A stretch of DNA of 7,599 nt from Coxiellaceae bacterium (GCA_003450655.1 DMFG01000129.1:1-7599); one strand, 5' to 3'. Shown: positions 1-6,478, numbered from the stretch's first letter. The notes: a model not told the origin generated them from the letters alone. Translations and numbers: made by a program.

Positions 1-64
1 TGGTGAGCTTATCATGCAGGCAAGACAGCATTGGTTTGAAGAGGAATCCGGTGCAGATGAATAA
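1..64 (+). CDS. nusA: NusA transcription factor, last 20 codons (partial)
   Basis: The frame starting at base 2 is open from the left edge and ends at TAA 62-64. It encodes GELIMQARQHWFEEESGADE. E. coli NusA ends in a closely similar way (LIMAARNICWFGDEA), with the same LIM-AR core and a Trp-Phe followed by acidic residues. NusA binds RNA polymerase and modulates pausing, termination and antitermination; the piece here is the end of the second C-terminal acidic repeat. Its position immediately before infB is the standard gammaproteobacterial order and supports the call. Only the tail is visible, so nothing can be said about the KH/S1 domains. A 51-base gap separates it from infB, with no terminator-like hairpin seen in it, so read-through into infB is expected. 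Confidence 0.87.
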   Translation, partial: GELIMQARQHWFEEESGADE

Positions 65-115
65 ATAACATTGAGTGAGTAAGTTTCACGATCAACGGGA
101 TTAGAGCAAAAAAAC

Positions 116-2563
116 ATGGCAAAAGTAAGTATTACACAATTAGCAACATTAGTTCGATTAGAACCGGAAGTTCTGCTGGATAAACTCAAGCAAGCTGGTG
201 TTGAGGTGACGGATACCGATCAGCAAATTTCTGATGAAGAAAAGCGCAAGTTACTGATGTTTTTGCAAAAGAATAGAGCCGCTAGCACTGCTAGTTCCGG
301 TTCAAAAATCACATTGCAACGAAAAAGCTCTGGTACGGTTAAGCAAGGTAAAAAAAGCGTTAATGTTGAGTTTCGAAAAAAACGCACATTCGTTCGACCT
401 TCAGAGATCCAAAAAGAAGAAGCTGAAGGGATTGAAGAGCCAGTAATAGAGGAGACGGTTGGCGAGCAATCGGTTGACGTGTCAACTCCGGAGCTGGTTG
501 CTGAGACTAAAGCAGATGATCAGGTTGCTGTTGATGTGCCTAGCTCTGCTGAAGATGATAGTGTTGAAGTAGCGCCTGTTGAACCTAAAGCTGAACCTAA
601 AGCTGCACAGCCTGCATCACCACCATCAACGGAGCGAGCAGATTCTAAGCGTCGTCGTAAGAAAAAATCATCACATGAACGTCATGATAAGAAAGGATTT
701 GATGATGATGCATTGATTTTATCGCGACCCAAAGTGCATAAGCGTAAGAAAAAATCGACAGGGCCAGCAAGTATAGAACAAGGTTTTGCTAAACCCACAG
801 CTCCGGTTGTTCATGAAGTTATGGTTCCTGAGTCAATCACTGTAGCTGATTTGGCGCAAAAAATGTCGATTAAGGCAGCTGAAGTGATTAAGGTCATGAT
901 GGGAATGGGTGCCATGGTGACGATTAACCAGGTCTTAGATCAAGATACGGCAGTATTAGTCGTTGAAGAGCTAGGGCACAAAGCTCAATTGTTGAAAGAA
1001 AATGCTCTAGAAGATGCGATCATCAGTAGTTATGAGCAGTCTAACTTTACAAAAGGTCCTCGAGCACCAGTGGTTACCATCATGGGGCATGTCGATCATG
1101 GTAAAACATCATTATTGGATTATATCCGTCGAACAAAAGTGACAACGGGTGAGGCAGGTGGAATCACACAGCATATTGGTGCTTACCATGTTGAGACACC
1201 GAAAGGCATTATCACATTCCTAGATACTCCTGGTCATGAGGCATTTACTGCAATGCGAGCGCGTGGTGCAGGTTGTACTGATTTGGTTATTTTAGTGGTA
1301 GCTGCTGATGATGGGGTGATGCCTCAAACGGTTGAAGCCGTAAAGCATGCTAAAGCTGCTGGTGTGCCCATTGTCGTTGCCGTAAATAAGATCGATAAAG
1401 AAGGCATTGATCCTGATCGCATTAGAACAGAGTTGACCCAATATGAAGTGGTTTCTGAAGAATGGGGTGGTGATGTTATTTTTCAAAACGTGTCAGCAAA
1501 ATCCGGTGAGGGTATTGATGCGCTGTTAGATAGCGTGTTATTGCAAGCTGAGGTTTTAGAGCTTGAAGCCATTGTAGAAGGTCCTGCTCGAGGAATAGTG
1601 ATTGAGTCACGCTTAGATAAAGGCCGCGGTCCTGTTGCAACGATCTTAGTGCAACAAGGGCAGTTGTATAAGGGTGATGTCGTCATGGTGGGGCGTGAAT
1701 ACGGTCGCGTTAGAGCAATGGTCGATGATATCGGGAAGCAAATACAGCAAGTAGGTCCATCAATGCCAGTAGAGATATTAGGTCTATCTGGCACACCGGA
1801 TGCGGGTGATGAATTAACCGTGATGCCTAATGAAAAGAAAGCTCGTGAAATTTCTCAATTTCGTCAAGGTAAATATCGTGAAGTGCGTTTGGCAAAACAA
1901 AAAGCAGCTCGTTTAGCATCATTGTTTGATCATGTTGAAAAAGGTCAGCAAAGTGTATTAAACGTTGTGCTTAAAGCTGATGTGCAGGGTTCCGCTGAGG
2001 CTATTAATGATGCGTTGCTAAAACTGTCTTGTGATGAAGTTAAAGTGAACATGGTGGTCAATGGTGTTGGTGGTATTACTGAGTCCGATGTTAATTTAGC
2101 TCTAGCATCCGATGCTATTATCTTAGGCTTTAATGTCCGTGCTGATGCTTCTGCACGCGAGTTGATTGATAAAGAAGGCATTGATCTGCGTTATTACAGT
2201 ATCATCTATGATCTCATTAATGAGATTAGAGATGCGATGAGTGGTATGTTAGCACCAGCATATGAAGAAAAAATCATTGGTTTAGCTGAAGTGCGTGATG
2301 TCTTTCGATCTTCTCAGCTGGGTTCAGTTGCGGGTTGTATGGTACAGGAAGGTGTTGTTAGACGCAGCCTGCCTATTCGTGTTTTACGTGATAACGTCGT
2401 GGTCTTTGAGGGTGAGTTAGAATCGCTTCGCCGATTTAAAGATGATGTTAAAGATGTTCGCAGTGGAACAGAGTGTGGTATTGGTGTTAAAAATTACAAT
2501 GATATTCAATCTGGAGATCAGATTGAGTGTTATGAAAAAACATTAGTTGCACGTAAACTTTAA
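116..2563 (+). CDS. infB: Translation initiation factor IF2
   Basis: GTPase that places fMet-tRNA on the 30S subunit and promotes 50S joining. Length is 815 aa (E. coli 890). An IF2_N domain lies at about 1-55, followed by a conserved basic patch at about 65-93 (LQRK, RKKRTFV). Next comes an acidic Ala/Pro/Glu linker (about 100-172), then Lys/Arg clusters (178-185, 209-213). A second IF2_N domain is at about 234-300. The G domain carries GHVDHGKT (324-331), [10 protein letters not shown] (348-357), DTPGH (370-374), NKID (424-427) and SAKSG (460-464). Domain II, domain III (about 612-710) and the C2 fMet-tRNA-binding domain follow. Cys741 and Cys787 in C2 match the 46-residue spacing of the known C2 cysteine pair. 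ATG 116 is chosen because the IF2_N domain begins there; its ribosome binding site is weak (TTAGAG, then seven A and a C). All GTPase motifs are intact. The shorter length comes from the variable linker. Confidence 0.98.
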   Translation: MAKVSITQLATLVRLEPEVLLDKLKQAGVEVTDTDQQISDEEKRKLLMFLQKNRAASTASSGSKITLQRKSSGTVKQGKKSVNVEFRKKRTFVRPSEIQKEEAEGIEEPVIEETVGEQSVDVSTPELVAETKADDQVAVDVPSSAEDDSVEVAPVEPKAEPKAAQPASPPSTERADSKRRRKKKSSHERHDKKGFDDDALILSRPKVHKRKKKSTGPASIEQGFAKPTAPVVHEVMVPESITVADLAQKMSIKAAEVIKVMMGMGAMVTINQVLDQDTAVLVVEELGHKAQLLKENALEDAIISSYEQSNFTKGPRAPVVTIMGHVDHGKTSLLDYIRRTKVTTGEAGGITQHIGAYHVETPKGIITFLDTPGHEAFTAMRARGAGCTDLVILVVAADDGVMPQTVEAVKHAKAAGVPIVVAVNKIDKEGIDPDRIRTELTQYEVVSEEWGGDVIFQNVSAKSGEGIDALLDSVLLQAEVLELEAIVEGPARGIVIESRLDKGRGPVATILVQQGQLYKGDVVMVGREYGRVRAMVDDIGKQIQQVGPSMPVEILGLSGTPDAGDELTVMPNEKKAREISQFRQGKYREVRLAKQKAARLASLFDHVEKGQQSVLNVVLKADVQGSAEAINDALLKLSCDEVKVNMVVNGVGGITESDVNLALASDAIILGFNVRADASARELIDKEGIDLRYYSIIYDLINEIRDAMSGMLAPAYEEKIIGLAEVRDVFRSSQLGSVAGCMVQEGVVRRSLPIRVLRDNVVVFEGELESLRRFKDDVKDVRSGTECGIGVKNYNDIQSGDQIECYEKTLVARKL

Positions 2564-2582
2564 TTCAATGAATATAATGAGT

Positions 2583-2598
2583 CGCATGGTGGCATGCG
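2583..2598 (+). promoter_or_regulatory. Perfect hairpin just upstream of the rbfA ribosome binding site
   Basis: CGCATG (2583-2588), loop GTGG, CATGCG (2593-2598): a perfect 6-bp stem with four G-C pairs in the 46-base infB-rbfA gap. It ends two bases before the GGGG (2601-2604) that serves as the rbfA Shine-Dalgarno. No T-run follows, so it is not a terminator. It could affect ribosome loading or mRNA processing between the two genes. The structure is seen directly; the function is inference. Confidence 0.4.
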
Positions 2599-2609
2599 CT
2601 GGGGTATAA

Positions 2610-2966
2610 ATGTCAGGTTCTTCAAAACGTGTTCGCCGTATGGCCGATTTGATTCAACGAGAGGTCTCATTGATCTTACGTCAACACGTGGTTGATCCTC
2701 GGTTACAGCAGCTAGTGATTACGATGGTTGAAATGTCGCCAGATTTAAAATCCGCTCGTATTCTTTTTACTGTTCCAGAGACAGAGATGGTTGATGATGC
2801 TACACAAGCATTAGCTAAAGCTTCTGGATTTATGCGTAGTCAAATGGCTAAAACAGCCGAGTTGCGTTATGTGCCAAAATTATTTTTTCAGTACGATGCT
2901 CAATTATTACAAGCAGAGCGTCTTTCTAATCTGATTGATCAAGTGGCTCCTTCTGCTGAGCAATAA
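2610..2966 (+). CDS. rbfA: 30S ribosome-binding factor A
   Basis: Binds the 30S subunit late in assembly, near the 5' helix of 16S rRNA. It is needed for 16S processing and cold adaptation in E. coli. The 118-aa protein (E. coli 133) is a single type II KH-like domain. It begins with basic RVRRMADLIQREV, then DPRL (29-32), the strand VEMSPDLKSARIL, the family's ASGFMR helix start (71-76), RYVPKLFFQYD (86-96) and the closing helix ERLSNLID. The E. coli C-terminal extension is mostly absent, which accounts for the shorter length. ATG 2610 is firm: TAA sits directly before it in frame (2607-2609) and GGGG lies five bases upstream. It lies 46 bases after infB and 29 before truB, the usual cluster. 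Confidence 0.96.
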   Translation: MSGSSKRVRRMADLIQREVSLILRQHVVDPRLQQLVITMVEMSPDLKSARILFTVPETEMVDDATQALAKASGFMRSQMAKTAELRYVPKLFFQYDAQLLQAERLSNLIDQVAPSAEQ

Positions 2967-2995
2967 TCACATATCCTTAAATGAGGTGAATTGTC

Positions 2996-3910
2996 ATGGA
3001 AAGTGATCGTCGTGCACCTCGAGATAGAGTTGATGGTTTATTATTATTAAATAAACCAACCGGGATGAGTTCAAACCGTGCCTTGCAGATCACTAAACGA
3101 TTATTGAATGCTCAAAAGGCTGGTCATACTGGTAGTTTAGATCCACTCGCAACCGGTGTGCTACCAATATGTTTTGGGCAAGCGACTAAGTTCGCTCAAT
3201 TTTTATTGGATACCGACAAGCAGTATCAGGTCACTATTAAGTTAGGTGTACGGACAACGACGAGTGATTCAGAGGGCGAGGTGATTTCAGAAAAGCCTGT
3301 GCCCGAGTTGTCTGAGGAGCAGCTCGAGCAATCTCTAGATTATTTTCGTGGTGAAACGGATCAAACGCCATCGATGTTTTCGGCGCTGAAATACCAAGGT
3401 AAGCCACTGTATTACTACGCGCGTCAAGGATTGATTGTGCCGCGGCCAACACGAAAGATCACAGTGTGGTCTCTGAAACTGGATGCGTTTAACAAGGATG
3501 AAGTCACCTTATCCTTGCATTGCAGTAAAGGTACATATGTCAGGACCATTGTTGATGATTGGGGTGAACGTTTAGGTTGTGGTGCACATGTAACGGCATT
3601 GCATCGCACTTCTGTCGGTAATTTTAGTGAGTCGGTCATGCTTACTCTGAGTGATTTGGAAGATCAGAGTCAAAGTGGTGTTTCACTACTACCGCACCTG
3701 TTGCCGGTTGATTCTTTAGTCGGCCATTTTCCTCTAATAGAACTCACAGATAATCAATCAACGGCGATGCGATATGGTCAAGTGGTTGAGCTATCCCATA
3801 TGTCAGACCAAGAGTATGTGCGCTTATATGACACTGAAGGTTTTCTCGGTGTTGGACAATTGAAGGAAAGCACTTTAGTTGCGCGCCGATTAATGAGCAA
3901 AGCACCGTAA
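2996..3910 (+). CDS. truB: tRNA pseudouridine(55) synthase TruB
   Basis: Converts U55 in the T-loop of most tRNAs to pseudouridine; it also acts as a tRNA folding chaperone in E. coli. Length is 304 aa (E. coli 314). Visible motifs are GLLLLNKPTGMSS (14-26, motif I Lys-Pro), then HTGSLDPLATGVLP (44-57) with catalytic Asp49. The Tyr of DKQYQV is Tyr77. PSMFSALKYQGKPLYYYAR follows, and then CSKGTYVRTIVDDWG (176-190), whose Arg183 corresponds to the conserved active-site Arg. The remaining C-terminal region (about 240-304) is PUA-like and ends in a weakly conserved tail. The start at ATG 2996 is supported by a good Shine-Dalgarno, GAGGTG (2983-2988), seven bases upstream. It is the last gene of the operon here. 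In E. coli rpsO would follow, but no S15-like reading frame is present before the accessory block. Confidence 0.97.
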   Translation: MESDRRAPRDRVDGLLLLNKPTGMSSNRALQITKRLLNAQKAGHTGSLDPLATGVLPICFGQATKFAQFLLDTDKQYQVTIKLGVRTTTSDSEGEVISEKPVPELSEEQLEQSLDYFRGETDQTPSMFSALKYQGKPLYYYARQGLIVPRPTRKITVWSLKLDAFNKDEVTLSLHCSKGTYVRTIVDDWGERLGCGAHVTALHRTSVGNFSESVMLTLSDLEDQSQSGVSLLPHLLPVDSLVGHFPLIELTDNQSTAMRYGQVVELSHMSDQEYVRLYDTEGFLGVGQLKESTLVARRLMSKAP

Positions 3911-4197
3911 AATAATTGGTGATCTTATTTTTTCTAATAAGCTGCGATTCTGTAAGTTTATTAAACCTTAAGGGCAGACTGCTCTCTTTTAATGTTATTC
4001 ATTGGTTACAAGATTATGATGAACAAAGAGGTTTGCAGTAAGCCTTAGGCCGAGTGGAAAATAAAGGCAACAAGTGAATTTTCCATTAGCGAATTCTTTA
4101 CGGCGTGGGTTTAATGGCATATTTTTTTGTCGAGCTGTTTGGAAAAAATGACACGCTTTAAAGAAAGTATTTAATCATCTAGGCCTAACATGATGAA
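3911..4197. other. Gene-free spacer between truB and the opposing orphan gene
   Basis: This is a 287-base AT-rich spacer between two convergent genes. I translated the longest open stretch, around 4017-4110. It is broken by in-frame stops and resembles no family I know. Visible structures are a weak stem just after truB (CTTATT 3924-3929 with AATAAG 3936-3941), a terminator-like hairpin (3971-3990, listed separately), an 8-bp inverted repeat (TGGAAAAT 4055-4062 with ATTTTCCA 4078-4085), and a 5-bp stem around AGGCCT near the end of the - strand gene. No tRNA or rpsO remnant was seen. Confidence 0.6.
3971..3990 (+). terminator. Weak intrinsic-terminator-like hairpin after truB
   Basis: The stem is AGGGCA (3971-3976), loop GAC, TGCTCT (3980-3985). 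It has six pairs including one G-T and is followed by CTTTT (3986-3990). It lies 61 bases after the truB stop and points in the operon direction. The stem and T-run are both short, so termination may be partial or may depend on Rho. Confidence 0.35.
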
Positions 4198-5085
4198 TTA
4201 AAGAAAATTACGACAAACAGTAGTATTATTCTCACCAGCCTTCTCGTAGCTGGTTTCCTGTCTTTGTCGAGATGAAAAAATCCCATGATTACTACTTTTA
4301 TTGGCCGTATTGGAGCTGCCTCTCTCATTTAAAAACTTCGAAGTAGTTGTGAGATTTTCGTGAATTTCCCTCAGTACTTTACCTGTTCCTGTTTTGCTAG
4401 GTAATTCATCCTGAAGAGGTTTGTCAGGAACTGAAGTGGTTTTAAGTGTTTCATTCATACCATGTTCTGGAATGCTTGCAGATAATTCCTTCCTATCATC
4501 TTCTTCAATAGTCTTAAGTATTTCATCCCATGTAAAACCACCGCGCGGTGTTTTTTTCATGAGGCCATGTAATTTTGTAATTGAAGTGGACTGACTACGA
4601 AAACATTTAAGAAAAAAGTCTTGTGATTCGTAATTCTTAAGAATGTCCTCTAATGTTTTGCGTTGGATCCACTTATTTGTATCGATTGGATCAATATTTT
4701 TTTTAATTTCTCTTGCTTGTGTATGAACATTTTCTATGTCGTCGGTAATCTTTGTATAGATATCATTAAGTGAATCAAATGTATCTGTATTATGAAGAAG
4801 ACAAAAAATAATACTATCTATATCTATAGAACTGAGATTAATTATAGATTCTTTTATCTTCGTTACTGCCCAGTTAATGACGTTCAGCTGAGATAAATTT
4901 TCGTTGAATTTGCGAAAAAATTCTTGTGGTAGATCATCTCGTAGTTTTCGATTGGGTGTTCTTAGTTGGTTTGCTATGCTAGAAATTTCTCCGTATATTT
5001 TTTCCAATTCTATAAAATTCTGTAATGCTTCTTGTGTGTTTGTTTTTAATGATTCAAGTCTTATACGTGTAGGTTGTGCTCTCAT
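4198..5085 (-). CDS. Orphan predicted helical/coiled-coil protein, 295 aa
   Basis: I do not recognise this family. The protein has no signal peptide or membrane segment. Residues about 8-130 look helical with coiled-coil-like stretches (ESLKTNTQEALQNFIELEKI; the Ile/Leu-rich helix around 65-100). A second helical part covers about 138-200 and includes FTWDEILKTIEEDDRKEL. Residues about 201-295 are Ser/Thr/Asn-rich, polar and probably disordered, ending TTVCRNFL with Glu at -11, -15 and -19. ATG 5085 has a modest AGAG six bases upstream, and the frame stays open for 295 codons, which is unlikely by chance in DNA this AT-rich. Sampled GC is 27-40%, well below infB. It runs convergently with truB. 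The shape resembles secreted effectors of intracellular gammaproteobacteria, but no effector motif is visible; a phage or genomic-island protein is equally possible. Confidence 0.75.
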   Translation of the reverse strand: MRAQPTRIRLESLKTNTQEALQNFIELEKIYGEISSIANQLRTPNRKLRDDLPQEFFRKFNENLSQLNVINWAVTKIKESIINLSSIDIDSIIFCLLHNTDTFDSLNDIYTKITDDIENVHTQAREIKKNIDPIDTNKWIQRKTLEDILKNYESQDFFLKCFRSQSTSITKLHGLMKKTPRGGFTWDEILKTIEEDDRKELSASIPEHGMNETLKTTSVPDKPLQDELPSKTGTGKVLREIHENLTTTSKFLNERGSSNTANKSSNHGIFSSRQRQETSYEKAGENNTTVCRNFL

Positions 5086-5241
5086 ATTTTGCTCTGCTTA
5101 TAAATATTAATATTTGTTTTATTTATTTCTGTTCGGCATTAAGCTTCCAGATATCAATACTGAAAACTATACGCCAAATAAATTAAAAGAATATTAAATT
5201 CTACATTTTTTGTGTAAAAAAAGATCTTTTTTATTTTTTCA

Positions 5242-5259
5242 GCCTAATAAGGCCTTTTT
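5242..5259 (+). terminator. Terminator-like hairpin with T-run
   Basis: GCCT (5242-5245), loop AATA, AGGC (5250-5253), then CTTTTT (5254-5259). The stem is only 4 bp, though mostly G-C. No + strand gene ends just upstream, so it could only stop transcripts entering from the truB side or running antisense to the orphan gene. It may be fortuitous. Confidence 0.25.
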
Positions 5260-5429
5260 ATTAATTTACTATTAGTCAATTATTAAGGTTTAATGAGCGT
5301 TGTCTTAAGGTTTTCTTTGGGGTTGTTTTGTCTGAGTTAAATTAACATGTATTGCTTGAAATGAATTTTTATAAATCAATGGTTGGTTTTTAAGATTTAA
5401 CAAAGTGAATGTTTGTTTAAAATTAAATT

Positions 5430-5460
5430 TATTTCCGTGAATGTCACCGTATCGGAAATA
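5430..5460. repeat. Bipartite inverted repeat
   Basis: TATTTCCG (5430-5437) and CGGAAATA (5453-5460) are exact reverse complements around a 15-base centre. The centre holds a second small inverted repeat: GTGA, ATG, TCAC (5437-5447), which shares the G at 5437 with the outer arm. It is symmetrical on both strands, so it could be an operator or a stem-loop in either transcript. It lies 45 bases upstream of the TATAAT box, where an activator or repressor site could sit. Confidence 0.4.
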
Positions 5461-5501
5461 TCTTCTTATAAAATTATTTAATACTGATAGCTTTGGTTTT
5501 T

Positions 5502-5525
5502 GTTTATAATAAACGTAAAGTTTAT
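5502..5525 (+). promoter_or_regulatory. Consensus -10 box inside a palindrome with a repeated half-site
   Basis: TATAAT at 5505-5510 is a perfect sigma-70 -10 hexamer within the 13-base palindrome GTTTATAATAAAC (5502-5514). A third GTTTAT follows at 5520-5525, 18 bases after the first. No good -35 exists at 17 bases; CTGATA (5484-5489) is the nearest match, at a short 15-base spacing. Transcription would start near 5517, about 29 bases before the small ORF and about 290 before the 149-aa gene. The overlap of half-sites and -10 box would suit repression or autoregulation. The promoter call is inference from sequence alone. Confidence 0.38.
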
Positions 5526-5545
5526 CTCATTTATTATTTTTCCAT

Positions 5546-5698
5546 ATGAAAACTTTAGGGCCGATAAAAATCCTGTTTAATCACTTGATCCCTGCTGATT
5601 CGTTCTATCGATGGTCTGATCTGTGTATTCATTTGCTCATTAAAAGATTATGCATAAGTCATGGTTGTTTTTTTCTCTATGGGAAAAGCAACCTCTAA
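5546..5698 (+). CDS. Marginal 50-codon ORF, hypothetical
   Basis: ATG 5546 to TAA 5696-5698 encodes 50 aa beginning MKTLGPIKILFNHLIPADSF and ending CFFLYGKSNL. I do not recognise it. It is rich in Leu, Ile and Phe with scattered Cys and basic residues, and has no clear membrane helix. No Shine-Dalgarno precedes the ATG (TTATTTTTCCAT). In its favour are the TATAAT box about 36 bases upstream and the Trp/Tyr/Asp content of its middle. Against it are the missing ribosome binding site, the short length, and a strong RNA hairpin (5663-5693) across its last codons. It may be a chance ORF over a noncoding leader. Confidence 0.18.
   Translation: MKTLGPIKILFNHLIPADSFYRWSDLCIHLLIKRLCISHGCFFLYGKSNL
5663..5693 (+). 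ncRNA. 13-bp RNA hairpin that favours the + strand transcript
   Basis: GGTTG (5663-5667) pairs with CAACC (5689-5693). T5668 pairs with G5688, the T-run 5669-5672 with AAAA 5684-5687, and TTC 5673-5675 with GGG 5681-5683. The result is 13 uninterrupted pairs and a TCTAT loop. Three pairs are G-T, which hold in a + strand RNA but become A-C mismatches in the opposite transcript. It lies about 146 bases downstream of the inferred start of transcription and 112 bases before the 149-aa gene. No T-run follows, so it is not a simple terminator. It could be a leader element or part of a small RNA; no known family is recognised. Confidence 0.35.
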
Positions 5699-5805
5699 GA
5701 AAACCCTAATGTAGATTAAAGAAACTCTTAAGCAAAGAATAAGAAAACATTAAGCAACAATGTTTCACCGCGCCTACCACAGATAATCATAATATCAACA
5801 TTGAG

Positions 5806-6255
5806 ATGACAGTTATGGAATCTAATGGGCTGGAATACAAACAGGCTGTGAATCTTCTCGACTACACGATTGTAACGCTAAACAGCGTTAAATCCGCTCA
5901 TAGTAATCAGGGCGGCAATTTTCACAGCATATTTCACGGTTTTTATATCAAATCACCTAGCCCCGATACTTACAAAGCTGCATTTGAAGTTGCGATAAAT
6001 AATCTCACGAAATTACAAAACGATGTTAACGATCAAGATTATTCTTCTGCAGCGAATAAAATTGAATCGGAGGTTGTAGTTAATCTCAATAAGTGTCTAA
6101 ATGTACTTTATTTGGATGGCCCACCCGGAATATTTAATAAATTTATAGAATGCTTTCCTTGCCAAGGTATTGTTTTAGTTACAGTTGATTTGCTAGGGAT
6201 GCAAGAAATGTTAAATCCTAACTATTCAAAATGTATCTCTTCTTCCCATTTATAA
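5806..6255 (+). CDS. Orphan hypothetical protein, 149 aa
   Basis: I do not recognise this family. The protein is soluble, with no signal peptide or clear membrane segment. Residues about 9-30 and 54-100 look helical (YKAAFEVAINNLTKLQNDVN). A DGPPG turn (104-108) leads into a hydrophobic stretch, GIVLVTVDLL (121-130). Four cysteines lie in the last third (97, 116, 119, 143), including CFPC, but there is no clear metal-binding or redox motif. The start is uncertain. ATG 5806 has no Shine-Dalgarno, while ATG 5815 (fourth codon) has GAGAT (5803-5807) seven bases upstream and may be the true one. The frame also stays open back to 5743 without an ATG. The protein ends abruptly after SKCISSSHL, so it may be a truncated copy of something longer. 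It is divergent from the 295-aa gene and convergent with ileS. Confidence 0.55.
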   Translation: MTVMESNGLEYKQAVNLLDYTIVTLNSVKSAHSNQGGNFHSIFHGFYIKSPSPDTYKAAFEVAINNLTKLQNDVNDQDYSSAANKIESEVVVNLNKCLNVLYLDGPPGIFNKFIECFPCQGIVLVTVDLLGMQEMLNPNYSKCISSSHL

Positions 6256-6396
6256 ATATTGTTATAAATTGAGAGATAAATTGTAAATGACTATGTTGTT
6301 TTATGTCCTTAATCATACTTAAAAAGGAGAGATCTAATTCATTGCATTGTTATGATTTTAACCGTGAGATGAAAGAATCTGGAAATTTCTAGCGGT

Positions 6397-6426
6397 TACA
6401 CTCGATAAGTTCGATTGTCGAGTGTG
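6397..6426 (+). other. 12-bp stem-loop in the convergent spacer
   Basis: The core is ACACTCGA (6398-6405) with TCGAGTGT (6418-6425). It extends outward by a T-G pair (6397/6426) and inward by T-G, A-T and A-T (6406-6408 with 6415-6417), leaving the loop GTTCGA. The two G-T pairs make the fold longer in the + strand RNA than in the ileS-strand RNA. No T-run follows on either strand, so it is not a classic terminator, though it could protect the 3' end of an mRNA. Confidence 0.4.
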
Positions 6427-6453
6427 TTGAAATCAGAGTAATCACACGTAGTT

Positions 6454-6478
6454 TTGATGCCCCAAATAAAGGCATCGA
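6454..6478. terminator. Stem-loop just downstream of the ileS stop; possible terminator element
   Basis: GATGCC (6456-6461) and GGCATC (6471-6476) pair around a 9-base loop. In a + strand RNA the stem extends to 8 bp through T6455-G6477 and T6454-A6478. It begins 12 bases past the ileS stop, where a terminator would be expected, but on the ileS strand it is followed by AAAAC and not by a T-run. Termination is therefore doubtful; a 3'-end stabilising or attenuating hairpin is as likely. Confidence 0.3.

Larger units (their letters stand above)
5086..5805. other. Long AT-rich intergenic region between divergent orphan genes
   Basis: These 720 bases separate the starts of the 295-aa (-) and 149-aa (+) genes, so promoters for both should lie here. 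No convincing gene was found; the best candidate is a 50-codon ORF at 5546-5698. Structures, left to right, are the palindrome AAATATTAATATTT (5102-5115) in the - strand leader, AAAAAAGATCTTTTTT (5217-5232), a hairpin with a T-run (5242-5259), TTAAGGTTT twice with a 22-base period (5283, 5305), and a bipartite inverted repeat (5430-5460). They continue with a TATAAT-centred palindrome (5502-5514), a 13-bp hairpin (5663-5693) and TTAAGCAA twice, again with a 22-base period (5728, 5750). This density suggests regulation or a noncoding transcript, but AT-rich DNA produces such patterns easily. Confidence 0.6.

Noticed and set aside
1292..2181. Three open frames on the - strand inside infB (1292-1486, 1483-1794, 1945-2181)
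   Set aside because: All lie antisense to strongly conserved IF2 coding sequence and have no ribosome binding site or recognisable product.
3237..3639. Two - strand frames of 71 codons inside truB
   Set aside because: They are antisense to conserved TruB coding sequence, including the region of active-site Arg183.
3924..3941. CTTATT/AATAAG stem right after truB as a terminator
   Set aside because: The stem is nearly all A-T with one C-G pair and is not followed by a T-run.
4904..5110. 68-codon + strand frame opposite the start of the 295-aa gene
   Set aside because: The 295-codon frame on the other strand is far longer and better composed; the two cannot both be the main gene.
3960..5294. 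12-base inverted match flanking the 295-aa gene (ATTAAACCTTAA 3960-3971; TTAAGGTTTAAT 5283-5294)
   Set aside because: A 12-base match is expected by chance in AT-rich DNA of this length. It does not extend and has no target duplication, so it is not called a mobile element.
5679..5714. 12-codon frame starting MGKATSKKTLM
   Set aside because: It is too short and overlaps the hairpin; there is no ribosome binding site.
6303..6392. 29-codon ORF beginning MSLIILKKERSNS
   Set aside because: It has no ribosome binding site before the ATG (run of T and G), is too short, and has no recognisable family.
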